Shown piece after piece: positions 17,598-26,407 of a stretch of DNA of 47,659 nt. The position numbers and the translations under genes were made by a program. The first letter of the stretch is position 1, and each line of letters starts with the position of its first letter. A model generated the notes under the pieces. It saw only the letters and a program-made list of their open reading frames with translations, searched no databases and was not told the origin of the DNA. Source of the DNA: Clostridia bacterium (lineage in GTDB: Bacteria; Bacillota; Clostridia; UBA1381; UBA9506); assembly GCA_017549205.1 (NCBI GenBank), contig JAFYVH010000003.1:1-47659 (forward strand). The letters run 5' to 3'.

Positions 17598-18695
17598 ATG
17601 ATTAGAGCAAAAAAATCTTTACAAGATGCAGCACCCTATGCACCGGGCAGACCCATTGAAGAGATTAAGAGAAATTTTGGTCTTTCCGCTGTCACAAAGC
17701 TTGCTTCAAACGAAAATCCGTTAGGCACCTCACCCCTGGCCCGTGAGGCTGTTTTGCGTGCTGCCGATAAAATCTTTTTATATCCGGATCCGGATGCATT
17801 TGAGCTCCGGCAAGCCTTATCTGCTCATTTAAAAACCTCTCCTGAGAACCTTGTGTTTGGTACAGGCAGCGATGGTCTGATTGAATTAATTTGCAAAACC
17901 TTTTTGTCAGAAGGTGATGAGAGCATTATGCCTCACCCTTCTTTTTCCCTTTATGAACTCAATGTGCAATCCGCCGGTGCTGTGCCCGTGCGGGTACCTT
18001 TAACTGACAATAAATATTACAGCCCTGTGGATATGCTGGCAAGCATAACCGACAAAACCCGCGTTATCTGGCTATGCAACCCCAACAATCCCACCGGTGG
18101 CATGTATACTCAAGCTGAGCAAGACGCTTTTTTAAAGGCTGTACCGGACGATATTTTAGTTGTCATTGACGAGGCTTATTATGAATATGCCTGCGGCGAA
18201 AAGGATTATCCAAACAGCTTTGAGACCCTTAAAAATCACAAAAATATTATCATTTTACGCACGTTCTCCAAAATTTATGGTCTGGCCGGTCTCAGAATCG
18301 GTTACGGCATTACCCATCCTGCCATAGCCGCAGAACTGGAAAAGGCTCGTCCGCCTTTTAATGTTTGTCTGCCTGCCCAAGAGGCAGCGGTGGCAGCTAT
18401 CTCCGACAGTGATTTTGTCAGCCGCTCTTTAAAAGAAAACAAAGAAAACAAAAAATATCTTGAAGCTGCTTTTGACGAAATGGGGCTTTCATACATTAAG
18501 AGTGCAACCAATTTCATAGCCGTGGACACAGGCAAAGATGCAAAAACTGTTTATGAGCAATTGCTCTCACGGGGCTACATTGTTAAAGGTGGTCATGTTT
18601 TAGGTCTCCCCGGCTATTTGCGGGTGACCATTGGCACAAAAGAAGAATGCGAGGGCTTTGTTAAAACCCTGAAAGAAGTTTTAAAAGAACTTTAA
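17598..18695 (+). CDS. hisC: Histidinol-phosphate aminotransferase
   Basis: The protein is 365 aa from the ATG at 17598 after CAGGAGA; a longer ORF overlapping purE has no ribosome site. It is a class I/II PLP aminotransferase with PNNPTGG, DEAYYEYA and the PLP-lysine segment RTFSKIYGLAGLRIGYG. It transfers an amino group to imidazole-acetol phosphate in histidine synthesis. No other his gene is near, so a broader role with aromatic amino acids is possible, as is known for some HisC proteins. Confidence 0.9.
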   Translation: MIRAKKSLQDAAPYAPGRPIEEIKRNFGLSAVTKLASNENPLGTSPLAREAVLRAADKIFLYPDPDAFELRQALSAHLKTSPENLVFGTGSDGLIELICKTFLSEGDESIMPHPSFSLYELNVQSAGAVPVRVPLTDNKYYSPVDMLASITDKTRVIWLCNPNNPTGGMYTQAEQDAFLKAVPDDILVVIDEAYYEYACGEKDYPNSFETLKNHKNIIILRTFSKIYGLAGLRIGYGITHPAIAAELEKARPPFNVCLPAQEAAVAAISDSDFVSRSLKENKENKKYLEAAFDEMGLSYIKSATNFIAVDTGKDAKTVYEQLLSRGYIVKGGHVLGLPGYLRVTIGTKEECEGFVKTLKEVLKEL

Positions 18696-18742
18696 AATAA
18701 GCACAGCCGTTTGGCTTTTTTGAAAGGAGCGCAAGGCGTTTC

Positions 18743-20137
18743 ATGAAAACCATTTCACAAGAAGAACAAAAAGAACAAATTGCCTATATGACGCGCGTTG
18801 CAAACATGCTCTGCGACTCTGCACCAAAAGCCATGGTAATCACCTATGGCTGTCAACAAAACGAAAATGACTCTGAACGGATTCGGGGCATGCTGGCAAA
18901 GATGGGTTACACCTTTACTGAAAAAAAAGAAGAAGCCGACCTGATTCTTTATAACACCTGTGCCGTCCGTGAAGGTGCAGAACAACGGGTTTTAGGCAAC
19001 ATTGGTGCACTTTCTCACGAAAAACGCCGCAGACCCAATCTTTTAATCGGTCTTTGCGGCTGCATGATGCAGCAACCTCACATGGCTGAAACCATTAAAA
19101 GAAAATATAAACATGTTTCCATGGTTTTTGGCACTCATGTTTTGCATAAATTCCCGCAGTTTTTATATGAGGCATTGATTGAACAAAAACGAGTTATTAA
19201 CATAACCGATTCAGAGGGCGTAATTGCCGAAGACATTCCCATTTACCGAAGCGGCGACCCTAAAGCCTGGGTTTCGGTTATGTATGGGTGTAACAATTTC
19301 TGCACATACTGTATTGTGCCTTATGTCCGTGGTCGCGAGCGTAGTCGCATGCCCGAAAAAATCATGGAAGAAATAACGGATTTAGTCAGCCGTGGCGTCA
19401 CCGAGGTTACATTACTCGGTCAAAATGTTAATGCTTACGGCAAGGATTTGGATTTAGGCATTAACTTTGCTGATTTGCTTCGAAAGGTGAATGCTGTTGA
19501 GGGTTTACGCCGCATCCGGTTTATGACCTCGCACCCTAAAGACATGAGTGACGATCTGATTTGCGCTATGGCTGAATGCGAAAAGGTAATGCCCCAGCTG
19601 CATCTACCCTTTCAGGCTGGCAGCGACAGAATTCTGTCCGCTATGAACCGGCGCTACACTCAAGCACAATACTTAGATTTGGTGCAGCGTGTGCGTGATA
19701 AAATTCCACACATCACTTTGAGCACCGATATTATTGTGGGCTTTCCCAACGAATCAGAAGAGGATTTTGAGGAAACAATCCGTGTCTTAGAGAGCGTTCG
19801 ATTTGACACCGTGTTCTCCTTTATATATTCCAAACGAACCGGCACACCGGCAGCAGAAATGGATGATAAAGTAACTGACGAAGAAAAACACCGTCGTTTT
19901 GACCGGCTTTTAGAAGTGCAAAACCGCATTTCAAGAGAGATTAACGATGCCTGTCTGGGTCAAACTTTTGAGCTTTTAATTGAGGGCGAAAGTAAGACAG
20001 ACAGCAACATGCTCACCGGTCGTACCCCAGGTGGTAAAATTATTAATTTTCCTAAAGCAGAGGGACTTTCTACCGGTGACTATGTGAATGTAACAGTTGA
20101 TAAAACAAACACCTGGTCCCTAACCGGCAAAATTTAA
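18743..20137 (+). CDS. miaB: tRNA-2-methylthio-N6-dimethylallyladenosine synthase (radical SAM methylthiotransferase)
   Basis: This 464-aa protein has all three MiaB domains. The N-terminal UPF0004 domain carries cluster-binding cysteines (TYGCQQNENDSERI, NTCAVRE, GLCGCMMQ). The radical SAM core has the CX3CX2C motif YGCNNFCTYCIVPYVRGRERSR-like segment near residue 180. A C-terminal TRAM domain ends the protein. It adds a methylthio group to A37 of tRNAs reading UNN codons. The usual GCQMN is GCQQN here, a conservative variation. Neighbours ricA and mutS match the Bacillus order. Confidence 0.95.
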   Translation: MKTISQEEQKEQIAYMTRVANMLCDSAPKAMVITYGCQQNENDSERIRGMLAKMGYTFTEKKEEADLILYNTCAVREGAEQRVLGNIGALSHEKRRRPNLLIGLCGCMMQQPHMAETIKRKYKHVSMVFGTHVLHKFPQFLYEALIEQKRVINITDSEGVIAEDIPIYRSGDPKAWVSVMYGCNNFCTYCIVPYVRGRERSRMPEKIMEEITDLVSRGVTEVTLLGQNVNAYGKDLDLGINFADLLRKVNAVEGLRRIRFMTSHPKDMSDDLICAMAECEKVMPQLHLPFQAGSDRILSAMNRRYTQAQYLDLVQRVRDKIPHITLSTDIIVGFPNESEEDFEETIRVLESVRFDTVFSFIYSKRTGTPAAEMDDKVTDEEKHRRFDRLLEVQNRISREINDACLGQTFELLIEGESKTDSNMLTGRTPGGKIINFPKAEGLSTGDYVNVTVDKTNTWSLTGKI

Positions 20138-20160
20138 CGAAAGCAACGGAGGAAATCAAA

Positions 20161-20553
20161 ATGGAAGAAATTTTAAAAAAGGCACATGAATTAGGCGAGC
20201 TTTTGGCCGCTTCAGAAGAATTGGGTCGCTATCAGGAGCAGGAAATCGCATTCCAGAGCGACGAAGCAGCACAAAAAGCCGTTGCAGAATATGAGCAAAA
20301 GAGCATTGAACTGTCCGAAGAGATGCACAGCGGCTCCATGACCCCCGAAAAATTAGAGGGTTTTCGCAATCGCATGAACGAAAACATGAAAATTTTAACT
20401 CAAAACGCCACTGCTCGTGAATATTTAGAGGCAAAATCTGCCTTTAATAAAGTGATTACACAGGTAAATGAAATTCTTGCCTATCACATTCGCGGCGAAG
20501 AAAACACTGGTGGTTGCAGCGGTCATTGCAGCAGTTGCAGCGGCTGTCATTAA
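20161..20553 (+). CDS. YlbF/YmcA (RicA-like) family protein with C-terminal cysteine cluster
   Basis: This 130-aa alpha-helical protein is of the YlbF/YmcA family. In Bacillus these proteins form the Ric (Y) complex with YaaT, carry Fe-S clusters and steer RNase Y mRNA processing, competence and sporulation. The last residues are rich in Gly/Ser/Cys, with Cys119, Cys123, Cys126 and Cys129 (C-X3-C-X2-C-X2-C), ending in His130, a plausible cluster-binding tail. Its position between miaB and mutS is the same as ymcA in Bacillus, which favours ricA over ricF, though I would not name it firmly. Confidence 0.82.
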   Translation: MEEILKKAHELGELLAASEELGRYQEQEIAFQSDEAAQKAVAEYEQKSIELSEEMHSGSMTPEKLEGFRNRMNENMKILTQNATAREYLEAKSAFNKVITQVNEILAYHIRGEENTGGCSGHCSSCSGCH

Positions 20554-20590
20554 TATTTTAAAAAAATAAGCACGATGGGAGGGACACCAC

Positions 20591-23194
20591 ATGACACCGG
20601 CAATGGAACGGTATTTTGAACTGAAAAAAGATTATCCCGATTCAATTTTATTCTTTCGTATGGGCGATTTTTATGAAATGTTTTCTGATGATGCCCGTTT
20701 GGCTGCCGAGATGCTTGATTTAACACTTACCAGCCGCCAAAAGAATGCTCTTGGCAAGCCGGATGTTGAAAATAACCCCATGTGCGGTGTGCCCTTTCAT
20801 GCAGCAGATGTTTATATCGGTCGCCTGACCACCAAGGGATATAAGGTGGCCATTTGTGAGCAAATGGCATTGCCCGGTGAGGTGAGCGGTGTTTTGCCCC
20901 GTGATGTTGTTCGTGTAATCACGCCGGGCACAGTCACCGACACAACACAGCTTGAAGACAAAAAGAATAATTTCCTTTGTGCCGCCTATAGCGAGGCCGG
21001 CGCCATTGGTGTTGCTTTTGCTGACATCAGTACCGGTGAGCTGTTTTTGGTCACTCTCCCCTCTTGGCAACGACTTTTAGACGAACTGGCAAGATATACA
21101 CCGGCAGAAATTATTCTCTCTCGTTCCCTTTACGAAATTGACGGTCTGCGAGACGAAATTGCCCTGCGCTTTCAAACGCGGTTAGACCCGGCACCAAAAG
21201 AGCCGGACTGGGCTCATTCACAAGACCTTATTTTAAAACAGTTTAATGTCCAATCATTAGATGCACTTTCTCTACCACAAGACAGCCATGTGGTAAAAAC
21301 GCTGGGTATTTTAATTGACTATCTCACCGAAACACAAAAAACCTTTTTGGCACACATCCGCCACATCCGGCACTATGCCGCTGATGAATATATGGAAATT
21401 GATGCAAATTCACGCTATAATTTAGAATTGACATCATCCATGCGCATGTCCGCCAAAAAAGGCTCGCTTTTGTGGGTGCTTGATAAAACCAAAACCGCCA
21501 TGGGCGGCAGAATGCTGAAAAGCTTTTTAGAAAAGCCGCTGACAAGCTGCACCAAAATTCAAAAAAGGCTCTACGCTGTTGAATCATTGGTAAAGAATGG
21601 CGAATTGCGATTTGATTTAATGGGTGCATTGGGCGAAATTCAGGATTTAGAACGCTTAATCGGTCGTATTGTCTGTAAATCAGCAACACCCCGAGAGCTT
21701 TTGGCACTCAAGCGGTCTTTGCTTGTTTTGCCGGAAATTGAATTGCTTTTGGCACGGATTGATTCTCCTTTAATTTCCGAATTATGCCTTCAGCTTGATA
21801 CACTGGGTGATGTCTTAGAATTATTAGAAGCCTCCATTAGCGAAGATGCACCCAACACGCTCCGTGAGGGCGACATCATTAAAACCGGCTACGATGCCGA
21901 TGTTGACATCGACCGTGACATGAAGCAAAACGGCCATAATGCCGTCACACGCATGGAAGAGACCGAACGGGAACGCACGGGCATTAAAACTTTAAAAATC
22001 GGTTATAACCGTGTTTTTGGCTATTATATCGATGTTCCCAAGTCTTTTCAGGGGGAGCTTCCGGAAGATTACATCCGCAAACAGACCCTTGCCAACAACG
22101 AGCGTTATATCAACGCCGATTTAAAAGCCTTGGAAGATAAACTTTTGGGTGCAGAAGAGCGCCTGCGTCAACGGGAATATAAATTGTTCTGTGATATTCG
22201 TGATACTGTTGCTTTAGAGGTTGAGCGTGTGCAACAAACAGCAACGGCTCTAGCCGTCACTGATGTTCTCTGCTCTTTTGCCGAGGTAGCCGTGAAGAAT
22301 AATTACACCATGCCCACCGTAACAGTTGATGACGCTATCAGCATAAAAGACGGACGACATCCCGTGGTTGAAAAAATGCTGAAAAATGAGTTGTTTGTTC
22401 CCAACGACACCACTATGAATTGTAAAGATGACCGTTTCTTAATTGTAACCGGTCCCAACATGGCCGGTAAGTCTACATACATGCGGCAGGTTGCCCTGAT
22501 TATAATTATGGCCCAAATTGGCTCTTTTGTTCCGGCATCAGCCTGCACTGTTGGCATTTGTGATAAAATTTTCACCCGAATTGGCGCATCAGACGATTTA
22601 TCCGCCGGTCAAAGTACCTTTATGGTGGAAATGACGGAATTATCTGATATTTTAAAAAATGCCACTAGCAAAAGCTTGCTGCTTTTAGATGAAATTGGCC
22701 GCGGCACCAGTACCTTTGATGGTCTGGCTATTGCCTGGAGTGCCGCTGAGTACATAGCCAATCCCAAACGGCTTGGCGCAAAATCTCTCTTTGCAACACA
22801 TTACCATGAGCTGACAGTTTTAGAAGGACGGCTTGACGGTGTGAAAAACTATTCCATTGCCTGCAAAAAGCGGGGCGACAGCGTCACATTCCTGCGGCGT
22901 ATTGTCCGTGGTGGTGCTGATGACAGTTACGGTATCGAAGTTGCCGCTTTGGCAGGGCTACCTAAACAGGTTGTGACCCGTGCCAAAGAAATTTTGGCAG
23001 AAATTGAATCAAAGGGCGGACGCCCCACTCTCCCAGAGCACGTGGAGCGTTCCGAAGAAAGCCCGCAGCTTGCCATTTCAGACATGCAAACCTCTGAAAT
23101 TGCAGAACGACTCAATGCGCTGGATATCAGTACACTGACGCCCATTGAGGCTATGAATATTCTCTTTGAACTGCAAAAAATTGCAAAGAGCTGA
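20591..23194 (+). CDS. mutS: DNA mismatch recognition protein MutS
   Basis: At 867 aa this is full-length MutS1. The N-terminal mismatch-binding domain contains the Phe-X-Glu wedge (MGDFYEMF, about residue 28). Connector, core/lever and clamp follow. The C-terminal ATPase has GPNMAGKSTYMRQ (Walker A), DEIGRGTSTFDGLAIAW (Walker B region) and ATHYHEL. The C-terminus LTPIEAMNILFELQKIAK is the usual MutS tail. It scans DNA for mismatches and recruits MutL; mutL is not adjacent, since smpB follows. Start after GGAGGG. Confidence 0.98.
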   Translation: MTPAMERYFELKKDYPDSILFFRMGDFYEMFSDDARLAAEMLDLTLTSRQKNALGKPDVENNPMCGVPFHAADVYIGRLTTKGYKVAICEQMALPGEVSGVLPRDVVRVITPGTVTDTTQLEDKKNNFLCAAYSEAGAIGVAFADISTGELFLVTLPSWQRLLDELARYTPAEIILSRSLYEIDGLRDEIALRFQTRLDPAPKEPDWAHSQDLILKQFNVQSLDALSLPQDSHVVKTLGILIDYLTETQKTFLAHIRHIRHYAADEYMEIDANSRYNLELTSSMRMSAKKGSLLWVLDKTKTAMGGRMLKSFLEKPLTSCTKIQKRLYAVESLVKNGELRFDLMGALGEIQDLERLIGRIVCKSATPRELLALKRSLLVLPEIELLLARIDSPLISELCLQLDTLGDVLELLEASISEDAPNTLREGDIIKTGYDADVDIDRDMKQNGHNAVTRMEETERERTGIKTLKIGYNRVFGYYIDVPKSFQGELPEDYIRKQTLANNERYINADLKALEDKLLGAEERLRQREYKLFCDIRDTVALEVERVQQTATALAVTDVLCSFAEVAVKNNYTMPTVTVDDAISIKDGRHPVVEKMLKNELFVPNDTTMNCKDDRFLIVTGPNMAGKSTYMRQVALIIIMAQIGSFVPASACTVGICDKIFTRIGASDDLSAGQSTFMVEMTELSDILKNATSKSLLLLDEIGRGTSTFDGLAIAWSAAEYIANPKRLGAKSLFATHYHELTVLEGRLDGVKNYSIACKKRGDSVTFLRRIVRGGADDSYGIEVAALAGLPKQVVTRAKEILAEIESKGGRPTLPEHVERSEESPQLAISDMQTSEIAERLNALDISTLTPIEAMNILFELQKIAKS

Positions 23195-23223
23195 CCTATT
23201 AGATGAAAGGATGTGAAATTGGC

Positions 23224-23673
23224 ATGAAAATTTTGTCTGAAAACCGCAAAGCTCGACATGATTTTTTTATTGAAGAAACATTTGAAGCAGGTATTTCTCT
23301 GTGTGGCACAGAAGTTAAGTCCATCCGTAAGGGTGCGGTGAACTTAAAAGACAGTTTTGTCAGTTTTCACAGTGGCGAAGCCATTATTAAAAACATGCAT
23401 GTCAGCCCTTATGAGCAGGGAAATATTTTTAATCGCGATCCCCTTCGCGACCGTCGACTGCTTTTACACAAGCGCGAAATCGATTATTTATATGGTGCCG
23501 TGAAGCAAAAGGGTTTTTCTGTCATTCCCCTTTCCATTTATTTAAAAGGCAGCCTGGTGAAGATGCAAATCGGTCTTGCACGAGGTAAAAAGCTCTATGA
23601 CAAACGAAACGACATGGCAACACGAGATGCTAAGCGCAACATGGATAGAGCTCTTAAGGAAAAAAATCAATAG
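23224..23673 (+). CDS. smpB: SsrA-binding protein SmpB
   Basis: The protein is 149 aa from the ATG at 23224, after AAAGGATG; a longer start at 23203 lacks a ribosome site. SmpB binds tmRNA and brings it to stalled ribosomes. The N-terminus ([18 protein letters not shown]), the [12 protein letters not shown] segment and the basic C-terminal tail with [18 protein letters not shown] are diagnostic. The tmRNA gene itself is often nearby, but I could not find it in the following 360 bp. Confidence 0.96.
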   Translation: MKILSENRKARHDFFIEETFEAGISLCGTEVKSIRKGAVNLKDSFVSFHSGEAIIKNMHVSPYEQGNIFNRDPLRDRRLLLHKREIDYLYGAVKQKGFSVIPLSIYLKGSLVKMQIGLARGKKLYDKRNDMATRDAKRNMDRALKEKNQ

Positions 23674-23694
23674 TAAATCAGACATAATAAATAT

Positions 23695-23720
23695 CCACCC
23701 GCTATATGCGGGTGGTTTTT
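23695..23720 (+). terminator. Terminator after smpB
   Basis: Perfect 8-bp GC-rich arms CCACCCGC / GCGGGTGG with a TATAT loop, followed by TTTTT. It lies 22 bp past the smpB stop and probably ends the purE-to-smpB transcript. Confidence 0.9.
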
Positions 23721-23727
23721 CATTTTC

Positions 23728-23856
23728 GGGCATAGCCCTAATACCACTGGCGGCGCTACATTAGCGCTTTAGATTGACCTGCCCGCCACGCCACCGCTAC
23801 TTGCCACCCATAAATGGGTTTATTTTTTGCAAGGCTTCCCCTTAAGGGGAAGCCTT
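23728..23856. repeat. Hairpin-rich intergenic element of unknown kind
   Basis: Three short inverted repeats, GGGC/GCCC (23728-23737), GCGCT/AGCGC (23753-23767) and CCCA/TGGG (23807-23818), are followed by a perfect 11-bp one, AAGGCTTCCCC-TTAA-GGGGAAGCCTT (23831-23856). None has a T-run, so they are not simple terminators. The stretch has no ORF and is more GC-rich than the flanking intergenic DNA. It may be a dispersed REP/MITE-like element or a structured RNA. The rest of the gap to 23990 is AT-rich with nothing recognisable. Confidence 0.45.
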
Positions 23857-23990
23857 CTCAACAAATTGTTTGTATTATTCTGAAATATTGCAAAAATAAT
23901 TTATTTTTTTGTAAACTCTACTTTGTTGACTGATCACCGGTTAACCTTTGTTGAACCACACAGACTTAGCGTGATTTTCGTTATACAATG

Positions 23991-24026
23991 AAAACAGCCA
24001 CAGACTTTTGGGTCTGTGGCTGTTTT
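23991..24026 (-). terminator. Terminator after gerW (possibly bidirectional)
   Basis: Perfect 15-bp arms AAAACAGCCACAGAC (23991-24005) and its complement (24012-24026) around a 6-base loop. The arms end in A/T runs on both sides, so it could terminate transcription from either strand. It is 11 bp past the gerW stop. Confidence 0.88.
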
Positions 24027-24036
24027 ATGTGTGATA

Positions 24037-24474
24037 TTATTCGGCATCTACCGGCTCACCTGAAATTACTTCTTCTTTCTTCTGGCTTTTACCTTCTTTC
24101 TTTTTAAAGAATTCCATTGCCTTTTCAATCAGTGTGGGCACTTTGTCCATGATTTCTTCAACAGGTGACGGATCTTTGTCAATGGGCATCAAGCGAATTT
24201 GTCCGTTACCCACAACCATAAATGCAACCGGCTCAATCACAGCACCGCCACCAGAGCCGCCGCCAAAATTAGCACTTGTTTCTACCGCATCTTTTGTGCG
24301 GTCACCAAATTCACTGCCCCCTGCCCCAAAACCAAAGGATACCTTTGAGATAGGGATAATCACTGTGCCATCAGGCGCATTGACTGCTTGTCCCACAATT
24401 GTGTTTACATCCACCATTTCTTTAATGCTCTGCATGGCGGTTTCCATAAGTCCTTTAATTGGATGTTCTGCCAT
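24037..24474 (-). CDS. gerW: GerW (YtfJ) family sporulation protein
   Basis: The protein is 145 aa from the ATG at 24472-24474. An in-frame GTG nine bases upstream sits too close to the AAGGA ribosome site. The family signature VGQAVNAPDGTVIIPISKVS is followed by FGFGAGGSEFG, and a glycine-rich stretch GGGSGGGAVIEPVAFMVV is visible. YtfJ/GerW in Bacillus is a forespore protein needed for normal germination. The C-terminus is Lys/Glu-rich. It follows a DUF2953 gene, the same pair as ytfI-ytfJ in Bacillus. Confidence 0.92.
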   Translation of the reverse strand: MAEHPIKGLMETAMQSIKEMVDVNTIVGQAVNAPDGTVIIPISKVSFGFGAGGSEFGDRTKDAVETSANFGGGSGGGAVIEPVAFMVVGNGQIRLMPIDKDPSPVEEIMDKVPTLIEKAMEFFKKKEGKSQKKEEVISGEPVDAE

Positions 24475-24492
24475 ATTTAACACCGTCCTTCT

Positions 24493-25092
24493 TTAAAATT
24501 CAATTGTTATTTTACTTTTAATTAGCTTGACCAGCCTAATAACTTTTAATACAAACCGTATGGCATTGAATAAGGTAAACCGGAATGTGCCCTTAATATG
24601 TATGCACATGCAGCTCCGATTAAATTCAGGATATACATTAAGCGTCTTTTCGGATACATTTAAGGCGGTATCCAGCACTTTTAAAAGCAATGTTCCCGCC
24701 GTCCAAACGGCTCCGTTTAAGATGCCTGTTTTCGCCGGATTTGCGGTACCATATCGAATGGTAAAGTAAATCTCTCTGCAGGTAAACTGCGTTTTGAGTT
24801 CATGCAAAAGTTCCTTGCAGTCATCCTCTACAGCCCGATAGGCTCTGTATAATTCCTTTGAAAATGCTATGAATTTCTGCGGCGTTAGTTTCTTGTCTTT
24901 CTTTTCGCCTTTTTGCTCTTTTTTCTTATTAAGCGGTACTTTCACAGAAAACCGAATACCAAGCACGCGAAAGCGGATTCGTAAATTCTGCGTTTTTTGT
25001 TTCCACATGTAATCCACGCCGACCAAGGTGGGCACAAACATCAAAAGCAACAAAAAAATCAAGATTCCAGCCAAAATGGAATAAAGCAGCAT
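24493..25092 (-). CDS. DUF2953 (YtfI-like) membrane protein
   Basis: This 199-aa protein begins with one strong transmembrane helix (residues 3-24, LAGILIFLLLLMFVPTLVG). A lysine-rich linker (NKKKEQKGEKKDKK) and a soluble domain with CREIYFTIRYGTANPAKTG follow, the recognisable core of DUF2953. Function is unknown. Its invariable neighbour is the gerW-type gene downstream (18 bp away), which suggests a sporulation role. GAGGTGG precedes the ATG. Confidence 0.82.
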   Translation of the reverse strand: MLLYSILAGILIFLLLLMFVPTLVGVDYMWKQKTQNLRIRFRVLGIRFSVKVPLNKKKEQKGEKKDKKLTPQKFIAFSKELYRAYRAVEDDCKELLHELKTQFTCREIYFTIRYGTANPAKTGILNGAVWTAGTLLLKVLDTALNVSEKTLNVYPEFNRSCMCIHIKGTFRFTLFNAIRFVLKVIRLVKLIKSKITIEF

Positions 25093-25101
25093 AGCACCAC
25101 C

Positions 25102-25680
25102 TCAATCCTCAAAATTTGCAATCTCGCAAGACTCATCCGATATAGAATCCCCATTTTCGTCTTCATTTATACGCAAGGGTTCAGGGTCCGGCAAGCCGGA
25201 CAAGGAAGATAAACCGAAAGAACGTAAAAATTCGTGTGTCGTTACATATAAAATCGGGCGTCCGGGGGCATCAAGCCTGCCGTTTTCTTCAATCAGACCC
25301 CGTTCAATCAACTTGTTAACAGGACCATCTGAATTAACGCCACGAATAAACTCAATACTTGAGCGGGTAACCGGCTGATGATATGCCACAACCGCCAGGG
25401 TTTCCAAAGCAGCCGGTGAAAGATTTTGACGGCGACGCGGCTCTTTTAAACGCTGTATGTAAGGAAAAACTTCTTCTTTTGTACAAAGCTGATAAGAGTC
25501 TTCTAAAAACAGAACCTGCAAAGCCCTGCCCTGCTCATTGTAATCTGCATTCAGCTTGGCAACGGTTTCTTCTAAAGTCGCCTTATCTATTTCCATAATT
25601 TCAGTTAACTGTTCAGCAGGCACACTGTCACCTGCTGCAAATAAGATGCTCTCAAGCAAACAACAAGGGTCAAAATTCAT
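25102..25680 (-). CDS. scpB: Segregation and condensation protein B
   Basis: This 192-aa protein has two winged-helix domains of the ScpB family, with LESILFAAGDSVPAEQLTEI at the start and LAVVAYHQPVTRSSIEFIRGV in the middle, the most diagnostic segment. A polar acidic tail follows. ScpB dimers bind ScpA, the kleisin bridging SMC heads, for chromosome condensation. Its start overlaps scpA by 11 bp. Confidence 0.95.
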   Translation of the reverse strand: MNFDPCCLLESILFAAGDSVPAEQLTEIMEIDKATLEETVAKLNADYNEQGRALQVLFLEDSYQLCTKEEVFPYIQRLKEPRRRQNLSPAALETLAVVAYHQPVTRSSIEFIRGVNSDGPVNKLIERGLIEENGRLDAPGRPILYVTTHEFLRSFGLSSLSGLPDPEPLRINEDENGDSISDESCEIANFED

Positions 25681-26407
25681 TGGTAATCTCCCCGTCTTTA
25701 ATTTGTGTGAGATAAATTTCGCGGCCTTTTACCTCCGCCTTTATCATGTTCAAACGAATCATTTCTAAAATAATCAGAAACGAAACAACAATTTTCGGTT
25801 TTGAGTCAAGACCTGCAAAAACCTTACGAAAAGCCACAGGGCCACGGCCCAGCAGCCGTTCTTTAATGTGAGAAGCGCAATAGGCCGAAGAAACCTGCTC
25901 ATGACCGCCAATGCCTACAAAAGAGGTTTTGGGTGGTGGCTCTTTTCTCTGTGTTTTAATGAGCACATCAGACAGTGCTGCAATTAACTGCTCAACATCA
26001 AAGGCCTGATTGCTGTAATCCGGTGCCGGCTGACCAATATCATCCGGCTCTTTATAAAAACGGAATTGTCCGTCACCTTCATGTTCTTTTAAATAAATGG
26101 CAGCAGCCTTCATTTGCTGATACGCCAAAAGCCTGTCCGCCAAATTCTTTCTGGGGTCTTCTTCTTCCTCGTCGTGTCGTGGCAGCAACATTTGTGATTT
26201 AATATATAAAAGTTCTGATGCCATAATCAAAAAATCACTTGAAAGCTCCATGTCAAATTCCTGAAACTTTTGAATATATTCCATGTACTGCGCCGTGATT
26301 TTTTCGATGGGAATATCATAAATACTGACCTTATTCTTTTTTAAAAGGTGTAATAACAGCTCCAGCGGGCCTTCAAACACCTCAATGTGAAAAGACAGGG
26401 CTTCCAT
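25670..26407 (-). CDS. scpA: Segregation and condensation protein A (kleisin)
   Basis: The protein is 245 aa from the ATG at 26405-26407, whose A is shared with the TGA stop of the site-2 protease gene. The N-terminal motif FEGPLELLLHLLKKNKVSIYDIPI binds the SMC neck. The central acidic linker (HDEEEEDPRK) and C-terminal winged helix (FLIILEMIRLNMIKAEVKG) are typical. It partners with ScpB encoded next and with SMC encoded elsewhere. Confidence 0.95.
   Translation of the reverse strand: MEALSFHIEVFEGPLELLLHLLKKNKVSIYDIPIEKITAQYMEYIQKFQEFDMELSSDFLIMASELLYIKSQMLLPRHDEEEEDPRKNLADRLLAYQQMKAAAIYLKEHEGDGQFRFYKEPDDIGQPAPDYSNQAFDVEQLIAALSDVLIKTQRKEPPPKTSFVGIGGHEQVSSAYCASHIKERLLGRGPVAFRKVFAGLDSKPKIVVSFLIILEMIRLNMIKAEVKGREIYLTQIKDGEITNEF

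Noticed and set aside
23831..23856. Perfect 11-bp inverted repeat as a terminator
   Set aside because: No T-run on either strand after the stem and it is 150 bp beyond a good terminator; kept as an unexplained repeat instead.
23674..24036. tmRNA (ssrA) gene next to smpB
   Set aside because: No tag-coding segment, tRNA-like acceptor ends or T-loop GGTTCAA-type motif was found in the gap.
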